Assembly: GCA_963921195.1 (NCBI GenBank)
Contig: OY992538.1
Coordinates: 2,232,001-2,296,000 of the forward strand
DNA from: Pegoplata infirma
Taxonomy: Eukaryota; Arthropoda; Insecta; Diptera; Anthomyiidae
Reading direction: 5' to 3'
Length of the DNA stretch: 64,000 nucleotides
Made by a program: the position numbers and the translations under genes. Below, one piece after another: positions 34,563 through 45,849 of this stretch. Position 1 is the stretch's first letter, and every line of letters begins with the position of its first letter. The notes under the pieces were generated by a model, which saw nothing but the letters and a program-made list of their open reading frames with translations, did no database searches and was not told the origin of the DNA.

Positions 34563-35640
34563 GTACTACAGAGTGGTGTAGGAAAAAAAATCACAAAATT
34601 TAAACAAACAAATAAACATTGCTCCTGATTAACATTAGCCAAATTAAAAGTTAACATCAACATGGAAAATATTATCCAAAACATTTTTTGTTGCCTGTTT
34701 TTTGCTGTTATTTCCCCTATTCGTCTATTCCAGAATAATATTGTTAATGATGTCTGATTGAATTTGCATGATGACTGTTTTTATTTTCATGAGCCATGAA
34801 TAGAGTATTCAGTTATTTTTTTTTTTCTAATCGATTAATTCAGTAAAAAATTTAACGAATGGTAAAATTAAACGATTAATCAGAAAAAAAATTACAAAAA
34901 GTTGTAATAATTAAAAAAAAAAAAACAATTTGTTATTCTATTAAAAGTCTTAAAGAAAAAAAACAAGAACAATATTTCTTTAAAAATATTTCTTTATTTC
35001 TTTAAAAATCCGGATTTGAGAAATTGATGGTTAGTCGAATAATGACTTACCTTTTGTCTACCCTTGGCGTCATCAAATGTAACTGAAAGTATACTCATGG
35101 AACAACAAGAATGCAAAAATAATCTAATAATCTTGCTAAAGACAACTTTTTTTTCTTCACTTCATTTTCAGCTTCAATGGAGTTATTATTTTTTACACTT
35201 GAGATTGTATAAAAGAATTAATCAAGACTGATGTTAAAGTGTTCTAAGATAATTACATGGCTTGAAATTATTTTTTTTTTCTTTACTTTGATTAACTTCA
35301 TTAATGGTAAATTTAAACTAAATAATAAAAAATCTGCTGAAACAAAAAAAAAATAGTACTTTTTCCTGCCTACACCGATAAAAATCAATGCAACATTTTA
35401 CGAAACAAACTTTTGAGGTAAATTGTTTTAAAGGATTCAGGAAATTTTCATTATTTTTTGTAAAATTCACGAAAGTTTCGTTTATTTACCAAAGGAAAAT
35501 ATGTTATTTACAAATTTTACATTAAAAATTTAACAAAATTAAGAAATATATTTTTAAAAATTTTTCTTAGAAAAAATGCCAGCTAACCTCTTCTGTTGAA
35601 ATCGAAGCCAAAGCTGCAATTAAAAAAGCACACAAAAATT
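34563..35640. other. No supported feature
   Basis: AT-rich DNA with a local inverted AATCGATTAAT/ATTAATCnnTT pair near 34830-34890. Nothing else was recognised. Confidence 0.5.
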
Positions 35641-36655
35641 AGAAAAAATGCCTGCGAATTTTGTACTCTTGCCCAAAACATTAAATCATGATAATGTTTT
35701 GCGGAAGATTTGGGTGTACTTGCCAAAGCAAAGTTTTTTTAGAAAAAATAATGCGATATTACTTTGCAATTCCATGCAAAACGAATTGAAATATCAGTCG
35801 AGGACCCCATTAAAAAACCAAAAGAGCTGTACATTTCGTAAGTGAGTGCAAAAAAGTGTTTTTACATTTTGGAGAGTAAAAATGGTTCGACACCAACCCA
35901 GCAAAATTTTCGGTTGCAAAGAACCGATTGTGGAACAACTTATACTTCCCTAGAACCTGTTCTAATTCTTGTGCAACACCGATTCTTTTAACAAAGGGAT
36001 TGTCCCAAAAGCAACAGGTGTTTGTAAGGAAAATTGGAACACATTTTTGTTCTTCGGAACCAGTTCTAGAAGTAAAATTTAGAACAGAAATGAGAATTAA
36101 AGAAATATTTTGAATTGCATTAATTTATTAAAAAAAGATAAAGACAATCCTATATGACATCGTATATTAATTTTTTTTAACACACATACATCCTTTTTCG
36201 CCTCCAAAATTGCATTTTCGGCCTTGCAATAAAGATACATCAGAACATGAATTTTCTGCAAACAAAGATGAAAAACATTATTTTATTAGTATTTGTCCCG
36301 ACCCAGACAATCAAAATTTAATTTACTTATCTTCGTATCAACAATTTTCGTGATTATATCCTGATATTTTCATAGAATTTCGTGTTTTTTCTTGGTGAAC
36401 ACAAAAAAAAATCATATTTATTTTTTAATTTTTTTGACACATATTTTTTTTTTTAATTCCTGAGAACCAAAATGTTATGAAATTTAGATTGCATAGAACA
36501 AGCTTCACAATAATATTCACATAACTTGTTCTGAATAATTAAAGTGTAATAGTGTTTGATTACCGAAGAACCTGTTCTAGAACAAGTGTTATCGGAATCG
36601 GTTCTGAAAAATTTTCCTGGGAAAGAATATAACACTCTCACTTGTTTTATGTACA
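35641..36655 (+). mobile_element. Decayed TATACCC-type element, interrupted by a CCCAGC MITE
   Basis: AAATATCAGTCGAGGACCCC at 35788-35807 matches the interior of copy 1 (AAATATCGGTCGGGGACCCC). The terminal AACACTCTCACTTGTTTT survives at 36631-36648. Between them is the insertion at 35897-36621. The phrase AATGCCTGCGAATTTTGTAC at 35647 recurs at 37969. Confidence 0.55.
35897..36621. mobile_element. CCCAGCAAAATTTT MITE, 725 bp
   Basis: The left end CCCAGCAAAATTTTCGGTTG and the inverted right end CCCAGGAAAATTTTTCAGAA are followed inward by AACCGATT and AGAACCTGTTCTA words on both arms. AA flanks both sides, and no TA is visible. Confidence 0.75.
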
Positions 36656-36689
36656 TTTGATAAACAAATGGAAAATTTTTATGCGAAAA

Positions 36690-37632
36690 GTAGTTTTGGT
36701 AAAAAAAATTATTTTTTTTTTCACGAAAAACAAAATTGTGTTAAAAAAAATTTAATGAACCCAAAATTTTTGGTGAAAAAAAGTTTTTGATGAATTTTTT
36801 TGATGAAAAGAAAAAATTTTTAATGTAAAAAAAATTGATGAAAAAAAATATGAAAAAACATTTTTTGGTGAGAAAAAAATTAAAAACAAAAAATTTTATG
36901 AAATAAATGTGTTAAAAAAAAGATGAAAAAAAAAATTTATGAAAAAAAAAAAATTAATGAAAAAAAAATTGATGAAAAAAAAATTTTTTTTTTGGTGAAA
37001 AAAAAATTGAAAATAAAAAATTTGATAAAAAAATTTTATGAAAAAAAATTGATGAAAAAATATGATAAAAAAAATTTATGAAAAAAAAATTTTGATGAAA
37101 AAAAAAAAAATTAATGAAAAAAATTAATGAAAAAATTTTGATGAAAAAAAAGTAAGTATTACAGATGATGATGAGTTCAATTCTTGTCGGCTGCGATCTG
37201 TAAATAATTTTCACATATAGAGTTTTATTGACTATTAACTAAATAAATTTGACATTAAAAGTTTTTCTGAAGATTATTATAACTGGATAATATGAAACTA
37301 GTAAGAAACAAACCAGGATGTCTAAATTTTTAGAAAAATTAAAATTTTTCTTTCACACTTTTCTCAATTCAAAACCATATATAACAAATCAAAAAATTAT
37401 AATACATAATTATAATTAGAGCCTGAGCTCGACTGTCTTTACAGAAAACAATAATTTGAAAAAAAAAAATATGTTTAAAAAAAATTAATGAAAAAAAAAT
37501 TTGATGAAAAAAAAAATTTGATGAAAAAAAAATTTGATGAAAAAAAAAATTGATGAAAAAAATTTGATAAAAAACAATTTTATGGAAAAAAAAATTTGAT
37601 GAAAAAATTTTTTTTTGTTGTTGAAAAATAAT
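36690..37632 (+). repeat. Degenerate GATGAAAAAAAAATTT low-complexity array
   Basis: Two blocks (about 36700-37145 and 37455-37610) of GATGAAAAAAA..TTT units of 14-20 bp are separated by about 300 bp of ordinary AT-rich DNA (37146-37454). Frames through it are lysine/phenylalanine low complexity. Confidence 0.8.
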
Positions 37633-37634
37633 TA

Positions 37635-37866
37635 TGTTACTTTTTATTCACCAGCTGGTGAAAAACGGTTTTATTCACCACGAGGTGAATTATTATCCAA
37701 GTTACAAACCCAAGTTATTACAATTTTTTGTTTTAAGAAAATGAAAATAGTAATTCTTGTTTTCTTTTTCGTTAATTGTTAGCTTATATAGACAAACCGA
37801 GGTGGCGTCCTGCAACTTTTTTAAAATTAGACACCAGCCTAAAAACATTATCATATTAAAAAGTAA
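37635..37866. mobile_element. GTTACTTTTTA MITE, uninterrupted copy
   Basis: The left end GTTACTTTTTATTCACC and the inverted right end GTTACTTTTTAATATGATAA are TIRs. It contains CCGAGGTGGCGTCCTGCAAC, the empty counterpart of the Transib-like insertion site at 5087-5091. Confidence 0.7.
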
Positions 37867-37867
37867 C

Positions 37868-38660
37868 ATCGTTTAAGTCAGCTGTGCCGAATCGTTTATA
37901 TCCTCTTAAGTATAAGTACAAACAAAACTTTTGGTGGTATTTAAAATATGCCACCCCCTTTAACAAAAATGCCTGTAAATTTTGTACTCTTGCCGAAAAT
38001 ATTAAATCATGATAATGTTTTTGAAAACAAAAAAAGTCCCTAGGGACATTATCAGTCATCGGAGGGTTAAGTTTATATATATACAGTCGAACCCGGTTAT
38101 AACGAACTCCGAGGGACCAGTAAAAATAGTTCGTTATAAGCGAAGTTCGCTATAAGCGGGGTATATTTTTTATCAACCTAGTTTTATTTCCAAAAAAATA
38201 GATCCAATTTTGTTTTATTTTATGTTTTTTTTTTTCGTAAATAAACTACTTATTGAGAGGAAATCATTAAAAATGTAAATAAATTTTATAAAAATTATAA
38301 TATAAACCAAAAAATTCCAACCTTTTGTAAGTTTGATAAACATGATTGCCACACAATTAAAAATATTTATGGGAGTTCGTAATAAAAAGGTAAATAAACA
38401 TGAAATTGTGTTCGTGGGACCATAATAAGCAGTTCGTTTTAACCGAGGATTCGCTATAACCGAGTTCGTTATAAAAGAAGTATTTTGTGTGAAAATTGAT
38501 GCTACAACGTCGGGACTTTAGAATTAGTTCGTTATAACCGAGTTCGTTATAACCGAGTTCGACTGTAATAATATATTATTGATTCATTTCTAATATGTCC
38601 GTCAGTCTGTTAAGAATTAAAACATCAACAAATCCTAGTTTGACATTTAATTTAAAACCA
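37868..38660 (+). mobile_element. Decayed TATACCC-type remnant, interrupted by a pogo/mariner-type MITE
   Basis: GCTGTGCCGAATCGTTTATA at 37879-37898 matches a hairpin edge. Further on, ATATATTATTGATTCATTTC and GTCCGTCAGTCTGT (38570-38611) match copy 1 interior in the other orientation. The two pieces lie on either side of the MITE at 38084-38565 and may be two overlapping remnants. Confidence 0.5.
38084..38565. mobile_element. CAGTCGAACCCGG mariner/pogo-type MITE, 482 bp, TA target
   Basis: TA flanks at 38082-38083 and 38566-38567. The left end CAGTCGAACCCGGTTATAAC and the inverted right end CAGTCGAACTCGGTTATAAC carry repeated GTTCGTTATAACCGA words subterminally. Such ends are common in Tc1/mariner-group MITEs of arthropods. 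Confidence 0.85.
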
Positions 38661-39782
38661 AAAATAAATGAAATCCATTGATTTTTTTATTAGTATAAAA
38701 TTTAAAAAATTTGCACTATCTCGAACACTGTTCTACTTTTGAAAATTTTGACTCAATTTTCAGACGCAGTGCGAGAAGTTACGTAGAAAATAAATGCAGA
38801 ATGTTGAGGATCAAAAACTCTGTAATAACAGGAAGTTAAACTAAAAACACGTCCACACTTGTCAACAGTTGAACAATTCATTCATTGATGTTTAAACATG
38901 AAACCTGTTCATTAGACGATATCCGCATATGCCACAATCTCCAAAGCTTCAATTTTATTTTATTATATATTTTTTTGCCTGAAAAGTTTCTAAACTTTAC
39001 CTGAAGTCGTGTATCCTTACCACCATAAATATTGTTTGTTCATATCTTTATTAATAATATAGGTACAATCTATAACTGTAGCAACAAGAAAAACTGGATT
39101 TTTATGCAAAACTATTCTGCATTTGTAATCCTTAACAACAACAAATACCTACAAAAGAAAAAGGGATATAAATATGTATGCAGAATGTGTATTCTGTGCA
39201 AAAATAACCAACAAAACAAACAACCAGCAACCACAGGCAGTAATCATCATCACACAAGGAAACCGTAAAGATAAATAGAACGGTTTTTATCCACAAAATC
39301 CCTACAAAAAATGTGTCAAAGAATAATATAATTGTCATAAGAGAATGGAAGTGAGATAGAAAAACAAACAACAAAAAAAAATAGGAACAATGTTTTTTGA
39401 AGCATTGATTAAAATAAATTAAAATAATTTTTGCACACCACTTAGATTTCTTTAGTTTACAAATGCAAAACACTACAGAAATTTTGACACATTTACCACA
39501 AAATATTAACTAGAAAACTAGAATTTGAAAATCCTTTTCTATGAAATAAATCCATCAACTCTTCGTTGTTTCTCTCTACTCCAGGTGTTAATGAATGCAA
39601 ATTTTATGATTTTTAAGTTGATTGTTTTTTCATACAAAATGAATTCTTGAAATTCAATTGACATCAAATTCAATTCAATAGCTTTTCTTGACGCTGCAAC
39701 ATTTTAATGTTTCTTTTTTTATTATTTTTATGTACAATCGTTCGTTCGTTCGTTCACATCAACCAACATCTACTACATATAT
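38661..39782. other. No supported feature
   Basis: AT-rich DNA. A short CGTT tract lies at 39738-39754. Two overlapping frames on opposite strands at about 39032-39473 are not convincing genes. Confidence 0.5.
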
Positions 39783-39852
39783 TAGGGTGGCAAAATTTAT
39801 GACTTTTTTCGAATTTCGCTGGGCTGAGTAAAAATGATTAGATATATTCTTA

Positions 39853-40272
39853 CACATAGAAAAGTTTTACAGTAACTTTTTTTTTATTCAAAAAGTTTTT
39901 AGTTAAAGTTGTTTTAAACGTTTTATCGTTTGTTTTTCAAAAAAAAAACTAAAATATTGAATGATTTATACAGTTGTTAAAACAATAAACTACAAAATTT
40001 ACGGAAAAAAATTTTATCAGTTAAATTATTTGTGACTGATTACATCGTATAGTTTTACAGAATTACGGTTTTTGTAGTTTGTTTTTAAACAAAAATATTT
40101 TTACTGCACAAAATAAAAATTGTAAACAGTTAAAATAACTGAAATATCATTTGTTTTTACGGAATGTCTAGTCATTTATTAACGTTTAAAAATAACTGAA
40201 AAAGTATGATGTTTCAAATGAAATATAAGTAGCCCGTTTTCAGTTGAATTTACTTGTAAAATATTTTGAGTG
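39853..40272. mobile_element. MITE, CACATAGAAAAG ends, TA target, 420 bp
   Basis: TA flanks at 39851-39852 and 40273-40274. The left CACATAGAAAAGTTTTACAG and inverted right CACTCAAAATATTTTACAAG match. The interior has AAACAACTGTATAAATC-like inverted words. Confidence 0.7.
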
Positions 40273-40377
40273 TATATCATATCTGATCTAAGATTTGAAA
40301 GATCAGTACCCGAGTAAAAAAGATCTGATATAATCATATATGCTATTATATAATTATTTATATTTATATATGGTTAT

Positions 40378-41326
40378 TAGAGTGTCCCTTATTTTGGAAA
40401 TGTTGGAAATGTTGAGACGGTACCCCCTCATTTTTTTCCTTTTGACTAAAAAATAACTCAGGAAAAATTTTACGCCCCTAAGACCACGCCTTCCCTACGC
40501 GACGGGGCCTTAAAGAACGGGGCCTTAAAAATAATTTTTCCATACAAACCAAAAAATTTTTTTTTGATTTTTAATTTTTTTGTTATTAATTATAATATTA
40601 CTTCGTTAGCTTATTCATGACAAAAAATTTGATTTTGGTGGGATGAGGCTTTCAGTTCTAAAAAATTTTTCGAAAAAAAAAAATTAGAGCTTTATGGGTC
40701 CTACAGTAAAAAATTTTTAAAATTTTTTTTTTTTTTTAGTTTTGACAAGCAACGGTTTTAGTTGTAATGTTGCTTTTAGTGGTATATATTCATAAAAAAA
40801 TATTATTCATATCTGTGACATCTTGATCGTGTATCGAAAAACATCAAAAATGCATTTTTTACCCTTTTTTAGATCACGATAAAGATGTCACAGATAGGAA
40901 TAATATATTTTTATGAAAATATATCAGTAAAAGCAACAATTCAACTAAAACGGTTGCTTGTCAAAACTAAAAAAAAATATTTTTTAAAAAATTTTTACTG
41001 TAGGACCCCAAAAGCTCTAATTTTTTTTTTCGAAAATTTTTTTAGAACTGAAAGCCTCATCCCACCAAAATCAAATTTTTTGTCGTGAATAAGCTAATCA
41101 AGTAATATTATAATTAATAACAAAAAAATTAAAAATCAAAAAAAAATTTTTTTGCTTTGTATGGAAAAATGATTTTTAAGGCCCCGCTCTTTATGGCCCC
41201 GTCGCGTAGGGAAGGCGTGGTCGTAGGGGCGTAAAATTTTTCCTGAGTTATTTTTTAGTCAAAAGGAAAAAAATGAGGGGGTACCGTCTCAACATTTCCA
41301 ACATGTCCAAAATAAGGGACACTCTA
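40378..41326. mobile_element. Near-perfect 949-bp hairpin element, hAT-like 8-bp TSD
   Basis: It begins TAGAGTGTCCCTTATTTTGG and ends with the inverse. The first 130 bp of each arm differ at only about two positions by eye, and the pairing continues to a short loop near 40840-40870. ATGGTTAT precedes it (40370-40377). After discounting the MITE at 41330-41653, ATGGTTAT also follows it (41659-41666). GC-rich tracts such as CCTTCCCTACGCGACGGGGC stand out from the surroundings. No coding was found. Confidence 0.85.
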
Positions 41327-41329
41327 ATG

Positions 41330-41653
41330 CAATGGTTCCCAACCTTTGATTCTCGCCCCACTGGGGGGCAATTTGAATGCTTCAGGGGGGCAACGATCAA
41401 ATTTTAAGATTTTTTTTGTTAAATAAACTAAAAAAAATATTATTTTAGTCAAATTATTTAGTTGATTGTTGAAAATTTTTTTAAGTACTTTGTTTTTAAC
41501 GATGATTTTAACAAAAAGATTACTTGTGTTTAAGTAAATTTTGAATTTTAAAACAAATTTGAAAAATTTACAAATTTTTCTTGAGTGAATGGGGGGACAT
41601 TGCAGTTTTTTTAACTTAAAAGTGGGGCATGGCGCAAAAAAGGTTGGGAACTG
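41330..41653. mobile_element. hAT MITE CAATGGTTCCCAACC, 324 bp, copy 1
   Basis: CTCTAATG flanks both sides (41322-41329 and 41654-41661). Ends CAATGGTTCCCAACCTTTGA and, inverted, CAGTTCCCAACCTTTTTTGC. Subterminal GCCCCACTGGGGGGCAATTT. The sister copy is at 56435-56763. Confidence 0.9.
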
Positions 41654-41793
41654 CTCTAATGGTTATGCATGAACTTTGATATGGACATATAAGTTTATAT
41701 ATAGCATTGTATTTTTTCCTTATTTTTTAATATGATAACATACATATTCATATCTATTTACATACCAATCTATATGAAATTAGATATGACATA

Positions 41794-42307
41794 CACAGAA
41801 AAAAATATGGAGGAAATAAATTTGAGTAATCACTTGCTTAAATTTAAAAACAAAAATTGAGTAATTTTTTAATTGACGCAATTAAAAATTTACTTAAAAA
41901 TTTAATAGTTTTTTTATTTTTTTTTTAAACTCTCATAGTTTTTTGAATTCTCGTTTAGTTTAGAATTTTTTGTGTATGTATATGAAAGTTTGTAATCGTC
42001 TTTATAAAGTTTTGCTATGTTTTTGAGACATAAATATGTTTGGTAAAGTTTGAAAAACAAGTTTTTTGTTTTTTTGTAAAAAAAATTTAAAACTTTTTAA
42101 ACTTTTAAAAAAATTAATAGATAAATTTTGAGTAAATTTTTAATTGTGTTAATTAAAAATTTACTCAACATTTTTTTCAAACATTTAATAAATGTTTATT
42201 AAAAATTTACTCAATACTATTAAATCGTTTACTGGTGCAAAATTGAGTAATTTTTTACTCAATAGTATTAAAAATTTACTCAAATATTTTTTTTATTTTT
42301 TTCTGTG
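41794..42307. mobile_element. CACAGAAAAAAATA MITE, intact 514-bp copy, TA target
   Basis: TA flanks on both sides. Ends CACAGAAAAAAATATGGAGG and, inverted, CACAGAAAAAAATAAAAAAA. Arms repeat AATTGACGCAATTAAAAATT and GAGTAAATTTTTAATTGTGT. It provides the empty site for the nest at 15.5-20.3 kb. Confidence 0.85.
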
Positions 42308-43070
42308 TATAATGTCGGAAATTTTTAGATATGACAGATAAAAAGATATATGATTTTATTTATAATTATATCCCGAAAAAAATTTTCTAAATTTTCTAAG
42401 TCCCGGACAATTAAATAAAAATTAAAAAATTTTCAAGTCCTAAAAAATTTTATGAAAATTTTCCAAAGGCCCGGAGTAAAAAAGTCATTTGGAGTAAAAA
42501 AATCATTGAAAATGTTTTTAGGAGAAATTTATTTTTTTGAAAAATTTTTAAGTTCCGAAAAAATGTTTTTAAATTTTCTAAGACACAAACATTTTTTGGA
42601 ATTTTTAAATCCCTTAAAAATGATTTTAGAAAAAAATTACAAATTTTTAATATTTTGCTAAGTCCCGAAAAAACTCCGAAAAAATGCAATAAAAACTCTT
42701 CTAATTGATAATGTATCCAATCTGATAAAATAATTTCTAATTTCACGTTTAAAATTCCAAAAAATTTTACCAGATTTCACCCAATTATATAAAAATTTAT
42801 CTAATTTTAACAGATAAGATATGATTTAATACAAATAGATAGACCCATTTTTGGGATCAAACTTTATCAAATTTGATATTATTTTATCAAAAATAATAGA
42901 ATTTGATATAATCGTATAATATTCGATCCGCCAATTTTCGGATCAAAATTAATATGGATTTACATAAAAGCATATCTGTTCATATATAATTAAAAAAATA
43001 TTGCGTCATATAACTTTTTTTTATTCGGGTACTGATATTTCCAAGTTTTGAATGATCAGTACTGATCTAG

Positions 43071-43327
43071 AGATGCGCGCGTGACAAAATTTTTTCGTGA
43101 TTCACGTGATTCAAGAAATCGAAAAAGTTAAAAAAAATATGGTTTATTTTAATTTCGTGAGTCTTCGTGAGCGTGATTGTTTCGTGAGCGTGAGAAAATT
43201 TTTTGATATTCATGTGAGCGTGAGTGAACGTGAGCAGAATAAAGAAATTTCGTGCATGATCGTGCGTGAGCTAGATTTTTATTTCGTGAGCGTGCGTGAG
43301 TCAAAATTCACTCACGTGCCCATATCT
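43071..43327. mobile_element. CGTGAGCGTGAG repeat MITE-like unit
   Basis: The ends AGATGCGCGCGTGACAAAAT and, inverted, AGATATGGGCACGTGAGTGA are approximate TIRs. The interior repeats TTTCGTGAGCGTGAG. Related tracts lie at 18078-18250, 34278-34562 and 63815-63895. Confidence 0.55.
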
Positions 43328-43784
43328 GAAATTATCCTAAACATTTTTACTTGGGAATACATAAAATGTGAAAAAAGGTAAAAAGTGAATTTTTTTACTG
43401 TTTTTGATACATTTTAGTATAGAATAATATTTCTTTTGTGAACAAGTATCATTAAAAGAAACATCTCAGCTAAAATCCTTTCAAGTCAAAACTGAAAAAG
43501 AAAAATTTTAAAAAAATTTTAGAGTAGGACCCTAACGACACTATTTTTTTTTTTCGAAGTCAATTTTGAAGCGGAAGGGTTTACCCCACCAAAATGAAAT
43601 TCTATGTCAAGTTAAAAAAAAAAATTTTGGGATAAGACTTTAACCCCCGAAAGGCACGGGTTAATTTTGTCCGATTTGGCCAAAAATTTAAACAAAAAGT
43701 TTTTAGACCAGAACGAATCGAAATTCGTACGGCGCGCCGGGCGATCGATGAAATTCTAAAAAAGTCATTATTCGTGCCACCCTA

Positions 43785-44142
43785 ACATACATACATAAAT
43801 AGTAGAATATTTTTGTACTCATAAATATGCGTCTTGTTCCCATTTCCATTTGTTTTACCTTAATTTTCGTTTTGTTTTCAGTTGTTTGGAAATGAATTTT
43901 GTGCTTCATTTAAACTGTTTGCTTTGAGGGGTTTGTTAGTTTTGTGAGTTGACGACGATGACGACGATAAGTTGTAAAAATTTTACACTTAAGGTATGAG
44001 ATTAACAACAAAATGTGTTAAGTTGATGACAAAGTAATAGTGCAATTTCGTTTGAATTTGATTTTAAATGAAGTCAAAAATTTATTCTTTTGCGTTTTTT
44101 TTTAAAATAAAAATTACACCACTTCAATTTTTTTTTGTTTTA
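43785..44142. other. No supported feature
   Basis: AT-rich DNA with a short GACGACGATGACGACGAT tract at 43951-43968. Confidence 0.5.
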
Positions 44143-44567
44143 TACGGAGTTCACACTAGAGAATTTGTACTTGTTTAAGCCACTTGTTTAAAAAAGTAAA
44201 CAAAATCGTTCACACTACATTTTGCGCGTTTAACTTTGAGTGTTTAACGTTTGTAAACAAACGTACATAACCTTATTCTGAAAAAATTTGCAAAAATATT
44301 TCTAAAAACCTTTTAAACTTTGGCGGAAGACAAGATATTTAATTTTTTTATAACATTTACATAACACCACTACACGGAACACCTTTTTATTGACTCATTC
44401 CAAGTAAATAGGAAGATTTTTCTGTTTTTTGTTCCGGACCTGTCCGAAGCTGTTTGCATATTTATACTTCGATGGAAGGCAAAATTCACTATTAGTGCAG
44501 CTTTTCCAATATAATTATAAATAAAACACACACTTTTTTCTGAATTTTCAGTAGTTTTTATTAGTTA

Positions 44568-45240
44568 CCCAGTTGGAAAATGTGTCACTGAGGAAATTTC
44601 CACAGTGATTCCTTGAGGAAATGTCTTCAGGTTCTGACAAATCATAGCCAATCCTTGATGACATGTCCTAACATTGTCAGCACTGAATGTTTGCTTTAAG
44701 AGTGTGGACAATTCCTCTAAGACGTCTAAAAGGAAATGTCTTCAGAATAGCAGTATATTAAAAAGATGGCAATATTATCGACTTAATTAAAATAAAATCA
44801 AAATCTAACAAGTAGAATAAAAGTAAAAAATAGACAAACAATTTTAAAAATAAAGTTTGGAGCAAGTGGTTAAGTGTGGGACTAATAAACTGGAGGTTCC
44901 AGGTTCAAATCCAGTTGGGACTAAAAAAGGCGAAAAGTTTTTTCTAAATATGAGAAAGATAATTTATAAAGGAAAATGGATAAAAGTAAAAACTAAAGGA
45001 AATACGAAAATTTTTGTATTTTCGCATGACCTATGTCAGACATTTCCCCAAAGAAGTCTTAGGTGACATGTCCCCAGAAGGTCAGCCCTGACCACTGCTG
45101 ACTTTGAGTGAGGACATTTTGAAAATTTGTAAGAAACTGTCCTCAACCCAGTACATAGAGATGTCTTGTGGATGTCAGGTGTGACTCTGACATGTCATCG
45201 CTCCGTCACTGAGGATGGCTCGAGGACGTTGCCTACTGGG
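44568..45240 (+). mobile_element. CCCAGTTGG MITE carrying a tRNA-like segment, TA target, 673 bp
   Basis: TA flanks (44566-44567 and 45241-45242). Ends CCCAGTTGG and, inverted, CCCAGTAGG. Both subterminal regions repeat AGGAAATGTCTTCAGG- or GACATGTC-like words. A truncated relative sits at 4660-5015. Confidence 0.8.
44857..44924 (+). other. tRNA-related sequence (degenerate A and B boxes)
   Basis: AGTGGTTAAGTGTGGGACTA resembles a tRNA D-arm/A box. GGTTCAAATCC (44898-44908) is a good B box, at about the right distance. Flanking arms pair poorly, so this is not a functional tRNA. It was probably brought in as a SINE head or tRNA pseudogene inside the MITE. Confidence 0.55.
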
Positions 45241-45536
45241 TATTTAAATATTTATAATTTCTCAATTTTCCAATGTTTTGCTAAGAAAATGGCAGCCAGA
45301 TACAGAAGCTGGTTGCTATGAAATCTTTTTTTTTTGGCATAGAATAAAGAAAAATTAAAAGGAAATATACCGAACCCTGCCTTTGAAATGTTTAGCGAAA
45401 TGTTCAACAGGGAAACAAGTCGAATTTGATTGTTTAGCTAAACAACCAAATGTATGGGGAAACAAGTCAAATTTTGCTCGTTTAGCGCTTAAACACTCAT
45501 GAGATGTTTAAAGTCGCTAGTGTGAACTCCATATTA

Positions 45537-45849
45537 GAAGGAAGAGGAAAATCTCAAATCTATAGCCAAATCTGTTAGATTCAGCGAATTTTATTGTTTT
45601 TTTTTCAGAGCTCTTCAGAATGCAAGACTTCTGCAGGAAGTTTAATTTTTTTTTCATAAACATGAGTCAGAAGTTCATAAATTCACAATATCTTAATTTT
45701 TCCCATTAGAACAGACCTCTAAAATTTGCAAATGTTTTTAATGAAAAAGATTTATATGTAATTAAGGAATATAAATATAAAATATTTCATTTGTTAACTC
45801 AACAAATTTTCTTTACCAGAAAGAGAAATAAATTAAAAATAGTCTAAAG
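45537..45849. other. No supported feature
   Basis: AT-rich spacer between the PIF-like and hAT elements. Confidence 0.5.

Larger units (their letters stand above)
40309..43029. mobile_element. CCCGAGTAAAAAA element, TA target, with nested insertions
   Basis: The ends are CCCGAGTAAAAAAGATCTGA and, inverted, CCCGAATAAAAAAAAGTTAT, flanked by TA. Joining the flanks gives GATCAGTACTGAT, a smooth local palindrome. Its own DNA is mostly ATATATATAT-type sequence. It contains the foldback, a hAT MITE and a TA MITE. Confidence 0.7.
39785..43782. mobile_element. GGGTGGCA mariner-type element, 4.0 kb with nested insertions, TA target
   Basis: The left end GGGTGGCAAAATTTATGACT and the inverted right end GGGTGGCACGAATAATGACT are flanked by TA. 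Both are followed by TTTTTCGAATTTC/TTTTTAGAATTTC. Its own interior at about 43380-43660 (GTAGGACCCTAACGACACTA, CCCCACCAAAATGAAATTCT) resembles the stem of the foldback at 40378-41326. It contains four separate insertions. Confidence 0.75.
44143..45533. mobile_element. PIF/Harbinger-like MITE, TAyGGAGTTCACACTAG ends, TTA TSD
   Basis: TTA flanks at 44140-44142 and 45534-45536. The left end TACGGAGTTCACACTAGAGA and the inverted right end TATGGAGTTCACACTAGCGA match. Subterminal GTTTAAnnACTTGTTTA and GTTTAGCGCTTAAAC words recur. It contains the MITE at 44568-45240. Confidence 0.8.

Noticed and set aside
36954..37214. 86-codon minus-strand frame rich in Phe and His
   Set aside because: Translation of GATGAAAAAA low-complexity repeats.
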